A DNA stretch of 64,000 nt. Origin: JAOUEA01 sp963719165. Lineage in GTDB: Bacteria; Actinomycetota; UBA4738; HRBIN12. How positions within the stretch are numbered: the stretch's first letter is position 1; the number at the start of each line of letters is the position of its first letter. This document shows, piece after piece, positions 17,774-25,480 of this stretch. The stretch lies in the NCBI GenBank assembly GCA_963719165.1, contig CAVRAV010000001.1:806001-870000 (forward strand). Reading direction: 5' to 3'. Both the position numbers and the translations under genes were made by a program. The notes beneath the pieces were generated by a model that saw nothing but the letters and a program-made list of their open reading frames with translations, was not told the origin of the DNA and ran no database searches.

Positions 17774-19032
17774 GCCAGCGGCTCCGCCCGGGTTTCCGGG
17801 ACGTCGAGCAGGTGACCCATCTTCTCTCGCTTGGTGCGCAGGTACTCGTAGTTCTCCGGCGTGGGGTCGCCCTGCAGAGGGATGCGCTCGTCGATGGCGA
17901 GCCCGTAGCCCTCGAGGCCGGCACGCTTCTGAGGATTGTTCGTGAGCAGCCGCATGGTGCGCACCCCTAGGTCGCTCAGGATCTGCGCGCCGATCCCGTA
18001 GTCGCGTTGATCCGCGGGAAACCCCAGCTCGAGGTTCGCCTCGACGGTGTCGCGCCCATGGTCCTGGAGCTCATAGGCTCGAAGCTTGTGCGTGAGGCCG
18101 ATCGCCCGTCCCTCGTGACCGCGCACGTACAAGACGACGCCGCGTCCCTCCTCCCCGATCATGGCGAGTGCTCGATCGAGTTGGGAACCGCAGTCGCAGC
18201 GCAATGACGAGAAGACATCGCCGGTGAGGCACTCCGAGTGCACGCGCGTGAGGACCTTCTCCCCGCCGCCGATCTCGCCCATCACGAGCGCGATGTGCGT
18301 GCGGCCGTCCACGAGGCTTTCGTACGCGAAGGACCGGAACTCTCCGTAGGGCGTCGGGATGGTCGCCTCGGCCACTTTGGCCACGAGCACTTCACGATGG
18401 CGGCGATGCTCGATCATGTCCGCGATGGAGATGAGCTTGAGGTCGTGCTCGCGAGCGACGCGCACGAGCTCGGGCAGGCGCGCCATCGTGCCATCGGCGT
18501 TCATGACCTCGCAGATCACGCCGGCCGGGAACATGCCCGCCATCTCGGCGAGGTCCACGGCCGCTTCCGTGTGCCCGGCGCGGCGGAGCACGCCGCCGTC
18601 CATCGCGCGGAGCGGGAACACGTGCCCCGGCTTCTGGAAGTCGCGCGGGGCGACGTCGGTGGAGGTCACCGAGCGAGCGGTGATGGCTCGATCGTGGGCG
18701 CTCGTGCCCGTGGTGGTGCCATGGCGGAAGTCGATGGAGACCGTGAACGCGGCCTCCCTGCCGTCGGTCGTCTCCGTGACCATCTGGGGGATCCCGAGCT
18801 CGTCCAGGCGCCATGCGGCGCAGGGCAGGCACACGATCCCCCGTCCGTGCGTGACCATGAAGTTCACGGCCGCGGGCGTTGCCGCCTCCGCGGCCATGAT
18901 GAAGTCTCCCTCGTTCTCGCGGTCGGCATCGTCCACGACCAGGACGATCTTCCCGGCGCGGATATCCTCCACCGCCTCCGGCACGGTCGCGAAGACCGTG
19001 TGATCCGCCACCCCGTCCAGGCGTCCTTCCAT
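17770..19032 (-). CDS. ribBA: Bifunctional 3,4-dihydroxy-2-butanone-4-phosphate synthase / GTP cyclohydrolase II
   Basis: The N-terminal RibB domain makes the four-carbon unit from ribulose 5-phosphate, and the C-terminal RibA domain opens GTP; together they supply both riboflavin precursors. The 420-residue protein has DDADRENEGDF (34-44), the RibB metal and substrate loop, HGTTTG (104-109), RAGHTEAAVD, and in RibA the zinc-binding cysteines C268, C279 and C281 in RVHSECLTGDVFSS..RCDCG. The ATG at 19032 shares one base with the stop of the frameshifted ribE. An open frame continues upstream only because of the indels in ribE. Confidence 0.95.
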   Translation of the reverse strand: MEGRLDGVADHTVFATVPEAVEDIRAGKIVLVVDDADRENEGDFIMAAEAATPAAVNFMVTHGRGIVCLPCAAWRLDELGIPQMVTETTDGREAAFTVSIDFRHGTTTGTSAHDRAITARSVTSTDVAPRDFQKPGHVFPLRAMDGGVLRRAGHTEAAVDLAEMAGMFPAGVICEVMNADGTMARLPELVRVAREHDLKLISIADMIEHRRHREVLVAKVAEATIPTPYGEFRSFAYESLVDGRTHIALVMGEIGGGEKVLTRVHSECLTGDVFSSLRCDCGSQLDRALAMIGEEGRGVVLYVRGHEGRAIGLTHKLRAYELQDHGRDTVEANLELGFPADQRDYGIGAQILSDLGVRTMRLLTNNPQKRAGLEGYGLAIDERIPLQGDPTPENYEYLRTKREKMGHLLDVPETRAEPLA

Positions 19033-19619
19033 CACGCGTTCCCTTCCATGAGTCGTTCCACGTACTTCGCGATCACGTCCACCTCCAGGTTCACGGGGTC
19101 GCCGGGCTCGGCCGTCCCCAAGGTCGTCGCGTTGAGGGTGTGGGGGATCAACGCGATGCTCACCCCGTCGGGGTGCAGCCTCCGCGACGGTGAGGCTCAC
19201 GCCGTCCACGGTGAGCGACCCCTTCTCGATCACGTAGCGCAGCAACGCGGGCGGAAGGCGGAGGCGCAGGACCGCCCCGCCGGTGCCCTCGGGCTCCACG
19301 GTCATCACCTCGCCGAGACCGTCGACGTGCCCCTGCACCAGATGGCCGCCCAGCCGGGCCGCCAGGGTCACGGGCCGTTCGAGGTTGACGGGCTGTCCCG
19401 GCTCGAGGCGCCGCAGGCTCGTGCGTGCGAAGGTCTCGGGCGATACGTCGAACGCCAAACGGTCCCTCCGCGTGCTCCACGACGGTCAGGCACGTGCCGT
19501 TGACCGCGACGGACGCGCCGAGCTCGCTGCCGGCGGGCACCACCGAGCAGCCGATCGAGAGCCTGCTGCCCTGTCAGCGCGAGCACCTCGCCCCGCTCCT
19601 CAATGATCCCCGTGAACAT
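19032..19619 (-). CDS. ribE: Riboflavin synthase alpha chain (three apparent frameshifts)
   Basis: It converts two lumazine molecules to riboflavin. The gene starts MFTGIIEERGEV at 19619 and the family sequence runs through three reading frames. Single-base insertions near 19572, 19468 and 19180 must be undone to read RLSIGCSVVPAG, VNGTCLTVVE, AFDVSPETF, LGGHLVQGHVDG, DGVSLTV, IPHTLNATTLG and VNLEVDVIAKYVERL. Both lumazine-binding repeats are then complete and the stop (TGA) overlaps the ribBA ATG, as expected. Similarity resumes immediately after each shift, so these look like base-calling errors and not decay. The 5' end overlaps ribD by 20 bases. Confidence 0.88.
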
Positions 19620-20721
19620 AGGCCTCCAATCGAAGGTCGCGACCGAACCGTTCGGCCGCTCCGAGATCGAGGCGCAGGGCCGAGGTCACGGGCGAGAACC
19701 CCTCCCCCGCCAGGACGCCTGACGCTCCTGCCCCCCCGATCAAGACGGGAGCCAGGTACAGCACGATCTTGTCCACGAGACCCTCGCGCACGTAGCTCCA
19801 GGCGAGCGTCGCGCCGCCTTCGACGAGCACGGACTGCACGTCGCGTTTGCCGAGGGCCTCCCCGAGCGCGACGAGCGAGACGCCGCCGTGCGCGTCCGGA
19901 TCGAGGATCAGCACGTCGGCGCCGGCCGCGCCCCACGCTCGCACGCTCGACTCGCTCGCGGCGCCGGTCGTCGCCACCAGGGTGGGAACGGCTCCGTCGA
20001 ACAGGCGTGCGTGGGCCGGGACCCTACCCGCCGTATCCACGACCACGCGCAGCGGCGGGCGGGCGTCGCCGAACCGGGCGTCCCGGACGGTGAGGGAGGG
20101 GTCGTCCGCCAGCGCGGTCCCGGCGCCCACGACGATCGCGTCCGCACCCGCGCGCAGGCGCTGGACGTCGGCGCGGGCCTCCTCGCCGGTGATCCACCGC
20201 GACGTGCCATCGGCGGCCGCGGTCTTCCCGTCCAGGCTCGCCGCCACCTTCAGGACGAGGAAGGGCAGTCCCGTGCGCACGTGCCGCTCGAAGGCCTCGT
20301 TCATGTGGCGCGAGCGGTCCCGCAGGAGGCCTACCCGGGTCTCGATGCCGGCGTCGGTGAGCTCCCGCAATCCGGGCGCCTCCCCCTCGAGGTTGGGATC
20401 GGTGGTGGCCGCCACCACGCGCGCGACGCCGGCGTCGATGAGCGCGCGCGTGCAAGGAGGCGTTCGCCCGACGTGGTTGCAGGGCTCCAACGTGCAGACG
20501 ACGGTCGCCCCCCCGGCCCGATCGCCCGCTCGCCGCAGCGCCATGACCTCCGCGTGATCGGTGCCGGGGCCCTCGTGCCAGCCCTCGCCCACGACGACCC
20601 CGTCGCGCACGATCACGGCGCCGACGAGCGGATTGGGAGAGACCCGTCCCCACCCACGCCCGGCGAGCTCCAGGGCCCGCCGCATCTCCGACTCGTACCG
20701 CTCCACCACGACCCCGTTCAC
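19600..20721 (-). CDS. ribD: Bifunctional diaminohydroxyphosphoribosylaminopyrimidine deaminase / reductase
   Basis: It deaminates and then reduces the pyrimidine intermediate of riboflavin synthesis. The deaminase domain has the zinc site H56-A-E58 and CTLEP-C81 ... PP-C90; the reductase domain starts near LPFLVLKVAASLDGKTA and includes RWITGEEARADV, VGAGTALADDPSLTVR and VLVEGGATLAWS. The GTG at 20721 was chosen because a weak Shine-Dalgarno, GAGG, lies 5 bases upstream and the length (373 residues) is typical; GTG at 20706 or ATG at 20685 are alternatives. It is the first gene of the rib operon, behind the FMN riboswitch. Confidence 0.92.
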   Translation of the reverse strand: MNGVVVERYESEMRRALELAGRGWGRVSPNPLVGAVIVRDGVVVGEGWHEGPGTDHAEVMALRRAGDRAGGATVVCTLEPCNHVGRTPPCTRALIDAGVARVVAATTDPNLEGEAPGLRELTDAGIETRVGLLRDRSRHMNEAFERHVRTGLPFLVLKVAASLDGKTAAADGTSRWITGEEARADVQRLRAGADAIVVGAGTALADDPSLTVRDARFGDARPPLRVVVDTAGRVPAHARLFDGAVPTLVATTGAASESSVRAWGAAGADVLILDPDAHGGVSLVALGEALGKRDVQSVLVEGGATLAWSYVREGLVDKIVLYLAPVLIGGAGASGVLAGEGFSPVTSALRLDLGAAERFGRDLRLEAYVHGDH

Positions 20722-20805
20722 GTCGGCCTCGGCCGGAGCGGTGGGTGGTGTCTGGACGCAGGCGGCGCGGCTCACGAGGCCGCGGGACGCGGCGGAGCCG
20801 TTACG

Positions 20806-20931
20806 CCCGTCTCCTCCCATCCCGACTGTACGGTCGGTCCCGGAGTTCCACCGGGTCCACCCTCGACTGGCTGCCGCGGGGTTGCGGACTGTCACCGCCG
20901 GTGGGGAATCGCACCCCGCCCCGGAAACAGG
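20806..20931 (-). promoter_or_regulatory. FMN riboswitch (RFN element)
   Basis: The minus-strand leader of ribD contains the conserved RFN blocks: GGGGCGGGGTGCGATTCCCC, ACCGGCGGTGACAGTCCGC, CCGGTGGAACTCCGGGACCGA and CAGTCGGGATGGGAG. The closing P1 stem is formed by CCTGTTTCC (complement of 20923-20931) with GGAGACGGG (complement of 20806-20814), nine pairs including two G-U. The element senses FMN and represses rib expression. It ends about 85 bases before the ribD start; I see no obvious terminator with a U-tract in between, so control could be at translation or by a long-range structure. Confidence 0.93.
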
Positions 20932-20946
20932 CTGTTGCTGCCCGCC

Positions 20947-20952
20947 AGTATA
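20947..20952 (-). promoter_or_regulatory. Candidate -10 box of the riboflavin operon
   Basis: The minus strand reads TATACT 16 bases before the riboswitch P1 stem, so a transcript would begin roughly at the base of the aptamer, as expected. No good -35 box was recognised. Confidence 0.45.
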
Positions 20953-20989
20953 GAGGCCCTCCCGGAGAACGCGCTCGCCGCGCGCGATA

Positions 20990-21919
20990 TCAGGGGGTGC
21001 GCCGGTCGATGGCGAAGCTCGAGCCCAGCTCCCGCTTCGCGTACTGCTTCATCTCGGTGGCCACCGCGACGGCCTCGCCGTAGTGAGCGAACGGCCGCTG
21101 CTGCGTGCTCGCGATGCCGATGGAGATCCCCACGAGGGGGATGTCCTGCAATTCCCCCTTGCGATCTTCCATCTTCACGAACCCGCGCTCGAGATCCTCG
21201 TCCTCGTAGAACTCGGACCGGCTCTCGTCGAATCGCTGCGCGATCGACCGTGCAACCTGTTCGGCGATGTCGGGATCCACGACGGCCACGAAGTCGTCGC
21301 CACCCACGTGGCCCACGAACCCCTCGGCGCCGTCGGAGTGCACGACGGCATCCTGGATGATGCGAGCGGTCGCCTGGATCAGGCGATCGCCGCGCACGAA
21401 CCCCTTCTGGTCGTTGTAGGTCTTGAAGTTGTCGAGGTCGCAATACAGCACGGCGAAGGGTCGGCCGTCGCGCACCTGCCGCTCGATCTCCTCCTGGATC
21501 CTGATGTTGCCCGGCAGGCCCGTGAGCGGCGAGAGGTTCCGCATCTCCTTGGCACGGCGCAGGGTGCCCTTGACGCGGGCGAGCAACTCGATGGGATCGA
21601 ACGGTTTGATGATGTAGTCGTCCGCTCCCGACTGCAGGCCCGTGACCTTGTCCGCCGACAGCGCCTTCGCCGTCAGCATGATGATCGAGGTGCTGGCGGT
21701 CTGTGGATTCTTCCGCAGCCGCTGCGCCACCTCGAATCCGTCGATCCTGGGCATCATGACGTCCAGGAGCACGAGGTCGGGGCGGATCGCGCCGGCGCGC
21801 TCGAGCGCCTCCTCGCCGTCCCCCGCGACCGCGACGTCGTAGCCGGCCGAGCGCAGGTTCACCTCGACGAAGCGGGCGATGTCCGGATCGTCGTCGACCA
21901 CGAGGATCGTCTCAGGCAT
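20990..21919 (-). CDS. Response regulator with GGDEF-like domain (GGDDF)
   Basis: The 309-residue protein has an N-terminal receiver domain with acidic pocket D10-D11, phosphoacceptor D53 (LLDVMMP), T84 and K105 (KPFDP), followed by a GGDEF-type domain with DLDNFKTYND at 161-170. The signature GGDEF reads GGDDF at 206-210, so whether it makes c-di-GMP or only binds nucleotides is open. No output DNA-binding domain and no partner kinase lie next to it. The start overlaps the rpe stop by 8 bases and the rib operon follows. PilB of this window has an MshEN-type region that can bind c-di-GMP, so a link to pili is possible but unproven. Confidence 0.88.
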   Translation of the reverse strand: MPETILVVDDDPDIARFVEVNLRSAGYDVAVAGDGEEALERAGAIRPDLVLLDVMMPRIDGFEVAQRLRKNPQTASTSIIMLTAKALSADKVTGLQSGADDYIIKPFDPIELLARVKGTLRRAKEMRNLSPLTGLPGNIRIQEEIERQVRDGRPFAVLYCDLDNFKTYNDQKGFVRGDRLIQATARIIQDAVVHSDGAEGFVGHVGGDDFVAVVDPDIAEQVARSIAQRFDESRSEFYEDEDLERGFVKMEDRKGELQDIPLVGISIGIASTQQRPFAHYGEAVAVATEMKQYAKRELGSSFAIDRRTP

Positions 21920-22583
21920 GGTCCGCGGCGCCTCCCTTCGCGATCGCGGCCAGCTCGGCGGCGGCCTCGGCGGGGTCGGGGGCCTGGAAGATCCCCGAGG
22001 CGCTGACCAGCACCGTGGCTCCCGCGTCGATCGCGCGACGAGCGTTGTCGATCTTCACGCCGCCGTCGATCTCGACGTCGACGGGGACGCCGCGGCGATC
22101 CGCCTCCTTGCGCACGGTCTCCAGCCGCGGGTACACGGCCGGGTTCAGGCGCTGGTGAGACCAGCCGGGCTCGATGCTCATGAGCATCACGTCGTCGACC
22201 TGGTCCAAGTACCCGAAGACGTCCTCGACGGGCGTCTCCTGTTTGATCGTGACACCCACGCGCATCCCGGCGGCGCGTGCCTTGGCGATGACCGGCTCCG
22301 GGTCGCCCACGGCCTCGTGATGGAAGGAGACGACGTCGAGCCCGGCCTCGGCGAGCTCGTCGAAGAACGCCTCGGGGGCGTCGACCATGAGGTGACCGTG
22401 CAGGGTCCGATCCGTGTAGGGCCGCAACGAGGCGACCACCACCGTTCCCAAAGCGATGGGAGGCACGAAATGTCCGTCCATGATGTCGATGTGGATGATG
22501 TCGGCATGGCCTTCGACGAGCTTGACTTGGGCGGCGAGCTGGGCGAGGTCGGCCGACAGGATGGAGGCGGCGAGGGATCCCAC
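21912..22583 (-). CDS. rpe: Ribulose-phosphate 3-epimerase
   Basis: It interconverts ribulose 5-phosphate and xylulose 5-phosphate. The 223-residue TIM-barrel protein has SILSADLAQL, the metal-binding HIDIMDGHFVP (31-41; H31, D33, H38), MVDAPEAFFDEL, FHHEA, MSIEPGW and EIDGGV, all family marks. Its substrate is also the precursor used by ribBA. It stands between rsmB and the GGDEF regulator, and its 3' end overlaps the regulator by 8 bases. Confidence 0.94.
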   Translation of the reverse strand: MGSLAASILSADLAQLAAQVKLVEGHADIIHIDIMDGHFVPPIALGTVVVASLRPYTDRTLHGHLMVDAPEAFFDELAEAGLDVVSFHHEAVGDPEPVIAKARAAGMRVGVTIKQETPVEDVFGYLDQVDDVMLMSIEPGWSHQRLNPAVYPRLETVRKEADRRGVPVDVEIDGGVKIDNARRAIDAGATVLVSASGIFQAPDPAEAAAELAAIAKGGAADHA

Positions 22584-22631
22584 GGCGCGTATGGTACCCG
22601 CCGCCGGTCCTTCAGACGGAGCCGATCGGAG

Positions 22632-23945
22632 CTATGCACGTTTGGTGAAGGCGGCCACGAACATCCCGTCGGAGCCATCGCGATGAGGCCACAGCCGGGT
22701 CCGTTCGGCCGGCCCGCGTGGCCCCGCGATCGTGGCAGGCTCCAGGTCGGGACGATGGCGCATGATCGCGTCGCACGCGGCCTCGGTCTCCGCGCGGGGG
22801 AACGTGCACACGGAATACACGAGCCGCCCGCCCGGTCTCAGCGCGTCGGCGACCGAGGAGACGATGGCCACCTGGAGCCGCGCGAGACGGCTCAGCTCAT
22901 CCTTGCGGGGACGCCAGAGGAGCTCGGGCCGCCGCCGCGAGGAGCCCATCCCCGAGCACGGGGCGTCGACGAGGATCCGATCGAAGGGTCCGAGCACCGC
23001 CGGCGCCGTCGCATCCTGTGTGAGAACGAGCGGGTGCACTCCGAGTCGCTCGGCACCGCGCCGCACGAGCTCGGATCGCCGAGGCCGGAGCTCGGCGGCG
23101 ACGACCCGGCCGCCCTCTCCCACCAGGCACGCCAGATGCGCGGCCTTGCCGCCGGGAGCCGCGCACGCATCGAGCACGCGATCGCCCGGGCGGACCTCGA
23201 GCGAGGCCGTCACGAATGCAGAGGCCTGGTCCTGGACCGCGAACCACCCTTCGCCCCACCCGGGCAGCGTCGTCGGGTCCCCGCCGTCCACCAAGAAGCA
23301 ATCGGGATGCAGCCCGGAGGGGATGGGATCGAGCCCGCCCTTGCGGAAGGCCGCGCGGAGGGCGTCGGGCTCGATCCGGCATCGGTTGGTTCGGATGGAC
23401 AGGAGCCCGCGCTCCGCGAACGCCTCTGCGGCGGGTTCGACCTCATCGTCGTCCCCGAGGACGCGACGGAGCTCGCCGATGGCCCATGGCTGCATCCCCG
23501 TACGCACCGCAACGTCGCGATCGCCGGTCCCGGCGGGCCACGGGGGCGGGTCCGCCGCGAGCCTTCGCAACACGGCGTTCGCGAACCCCCGCTCGCGGGG
23601 GCCCGCGAGCTCGACGGTCTCGCCGACCGCGGCGTGCGCCGGGGTGTGCTGGTACAGGAGCTGATACGCGCCCAGGCGCAGGACGTCCCTGGCCCCCGCG
23701 CTCATCCGCGCCACCGGCCGGTTCGCACGCCGTTCGATGGCCCAGTCGAGTGAGCGCAGATGCCGGATCGTGCCGTAGGCGAGCTCGGCGGCGAACCCTC
23801 GGTCGCGCCGATCCAATCCGGAGCGCCCGAGGGCGGCGGGGATCACGAGGTTCGAATAGCCGTCCTCCTCGACCACGCGGCGGATGGCCGCGAGCGCCAC
23901 GGCCCTGGCGCCCGGACGCTCAGCGGGCACGGCCCCACGCTTCAA
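22632..23945 (-). CDS. rsmB: 16S rRNA (cytosine-967 C5)-methyltransferase RsmB
   Basis: It methylates a cytosine in the 16S rRNA decoding region. The 437-residue protein joins an N-terminal NusB-like RNA-binding domain (about 10-135) to a Fmu/Sun methyltransferase: VLDACAAPGGKAAHLA (257-272) binds S-adenosylmethionine, and the two catalytic cysteines lie in VDAPCSG (C330) and YSVCTF (C380). The ATG overlaps the fmt stop as ATGA. Confidence 0.94.
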   Translation of the reverse strand: MKRGAVPAERPGARAVALAAIRRVVEEDGYSNLVIPAALGRSGLDRRDRGFAAELAYGTIRHLRSLDWAIERRANRPVARMSAGARDVLRLGAYQLLYQHTPAHAAVGETVELAGPRERGFANAVLRRLAADPPPWPAGTGDRDVAVRTGMQPWAIGELRRVLGDDDEVEPAAEAFAERGLLSIRTNRCRIEPDALRAAFRKGGLDPIPSGLHPDCFLVDGGDPTTLPGWGEGWFAVQDQASAFVTASLEVRPGDRVLDACAAPGGKAAHLACLVGEGGRVVAAELRPRRSELVRRGAERLGVHPLVLTQDATAPAVLGPFDRILVDAPCSGMGSSRRRPELLWRPRKDELSRLARLQVAIVSSVADALRPGGRLVYSVCTFPRAETEAACDAIMRHRPDLEPATIAGPRGPAERTRLWPHRDGSDGMFVAAFTKRA

Positions 23946-24886
23946 ACGAGTCGCTCGCCGGGACGGATGCGGACGCCGCGGGCCCAGTCGGCGGCCGCCA
24001 TATGGCGACGACCGGCCGGTGCCACGTCCCCGAGGAGCACGTCGCCCGCCGCCGTCCGAACGAGGGGCGAGCCGTCGGCCAGCACGAGGAGCGAGCCGGA
24101 TGGGGAGGGGCCCGCCTCGGGGACGGGATCGAGGTGGTACTCCTCGGCCCGGAGCACCTTGATGGGTTCGCCGCGGAACGAAGTCGTGGCACCCGGGGCC
24201 GGACCGAACGCCCGGATCCGTCGCACCACGGTTCGCGAGTCCTCGGACCAGTCGATCACCCGATCCTCGGCCTTCAGCTTGGGCGCGGCGGTCGCCGCCG
24301 CGGCATCTTGGTCGCGCGCCTCGGCGCGCTTCGTCGGGAGATCATCGAGCACCGTCGCGAGCAGGGTCGCGCCGAGCGCTGCCAGTCGCCCGCCGAGGGC
24401 GCCCGCGTCGTCGTCCCGGCTCACCTGTTCCTGCGTCTGGGCCAAGATCGGGCCGGTGTCCAATCCCGCGTCCATCTGCATCACGCTCACGCCGGTCGTC
24501 GTGTCGCCCTGCAGGAGTGCGTGCTGGACGGGCGCGGCGCCTCGCCAGCGCGGGAGCAGAGAGAAATGAACGTTGACGGCGCCCTGCGGCGCCAGGGTCA
24601 ACGCGGGAGGTCCGAGGAGCGCGCCGTAGGCCACTACCACGAGCACCTCGGGCGCGGCCGCTCGAAGGGAGGCGAGGCCCGCTCCGGCCTGCACGCCCTC
24701 GACCTCTTCCAGCCGCAGGTCGAGGGCGCGGGCGGACTCCGCGACCGCCGTCGGGGTGAGACGCGAACCACGCCCCGCCGGGCGAGGCGGGTTCGTCACG
24801 ACCAGCGCGACGTCGTGCCCCCGAACGGCCAGCGCCTCGAGCGAGGGCACGGACCACGGATCGTTGCCCAAGAAAGCGATGCGCAT
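23942..24886 (-). CDS. fmt: Methionyl-tRNA formyltransferase
   Basis: It formylates the initiator Met-tRNA. The 314-residue protein starts MRIAFLGNDPWSVPSLEAL and has the folate-site segment NVHFSLLPRWRGAAPVQHAL (105-124; N105, H107), the catalytic D143 in GLDTGP and a C-terminal OB-like domain. The start is the ATG giving the family N terminus; the frame stays open upstream, but that region belongs to def. def-fmt-rsmB is a common operon: Fmt adds the formyl group and Def removes it. Confidence 0.94.
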   Translation of the reverse strand: MRIAFLGNDPWSVPSLEALAVRGHDVALVVTNPPRPAGRGSRLTPTAVAESARALDLRLEEVEGVQAGAGLASLRAAAPEVLVVVAYGALLGPPALTLAPQGAVNVHFSLLPRWRGAAPVQHALLQGDTTTGVSVMQMDAGLDTGPILAQTQEQVSRDDDAGALGGRLAALGATLLATVLDDLPTKRAEARDQDAAAATAAPKLKAEDRVIDWSEDSRTVVRRIRAFGPAPGATTSFRGEPIKVLRAEEYHLDPVPEAGPSPSGSLLVLADGSPLVRTAAGDVLLGDVAPAGRRHMAAADWARGVRIRPGERLV

Positions 24887-24909
24887 CCGGGCAGGATAAT
24901 CGTGGGAAC

Positions 24910-25467
24910 TCAGGCGTCGGCGCGATCGGCCGGGTCGGGACCCCTGCGAAGGAAGCGGCGCTTGCCCTGCGGCTCCTCCAGTCCGAGCTCGATGCGGCGC
25001 AGCTCGCCCAGCACCTCCCTGCGTCCCACGTCGTCGAGGCGGTCGATGAACAGGGTGCCGCTGAGGTGGTCCGTCTCGTGTTGGAAGATCCGCGCGAGCA
25101 GTCCCGCGCCGTCCATCGCGTAGTGGGTCCCGTCGAGGGCTTGGCCCCGGCACGTCACGGTCGCGGCGCGCCGGGTCGGGTGGAACGGGCCGGGGATCGA
25201 AAGGCAACCCTCGTCTTCCTCCACCTCGCCCTGCAGATCCGAGAGCACGGGGTTGGCCATGAGCCGCGGTCCTGTCTCGCCGTCGTCGAAGACGAACAAC
25301 CGCTTGGACAACCCCACTTGCGGGCCGGCGAGCCCCACCCCTGGGGCCGCGTACATCGTCTCCACCATGTCGTCGAAGAGGCGGCGCAGCTTGTCGTCGA
25401 AGACCGTCACCGGCGCGCACGGCGTCTTGAGCACGGGATCGCCGAGCGTGCGGATGTCGAGGATCAT
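24910..25467 (-). CDS. def: Peptide deformylase
   Basis: It removes the formyl group from new proteins. The 185-residue protein has motif 1 GVGLAGPQVG (43-52), motif 2 EGCLS (86-90) with metal ligand C88, and motif 3 QHETDHLSG (129-137) with H130, E131 and H134. The ATG at 25467 gives the standard N terminus MILDIRTLGDPVL, and 13 bases separate it from the priA stop. The motif 1 glycine (LAGPQ in place of the more common LAAPQ) is a mild variant. Confidence 0.95.
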   Translation of the reverse strand: MILDIRTLGDPVLKTPCAPVTVFDDKLRRLFDDMVETMYAAPGVGLAGPQVGLSKRLFVFDDGETGPRLMANPVLSDLQGEVEEDEGCLSIPGPFHPTRRAATVTCRGQALDGTHYAMDGAGLLARIFQHETDHLSGTLFIDRLDDVGRREVLGELRRIELGLEEPQGKRRFLRRGPDPADRADA

Positions 25468-25480
25468 GCCGGGCTCCGGG

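Noticed and set aside
17770..19458. Apparent RibE-RibBA fusion protein
   Set aside because: The third indel in ribE removes its stop from view; the corrected ribE ends at the ribBA start codon.
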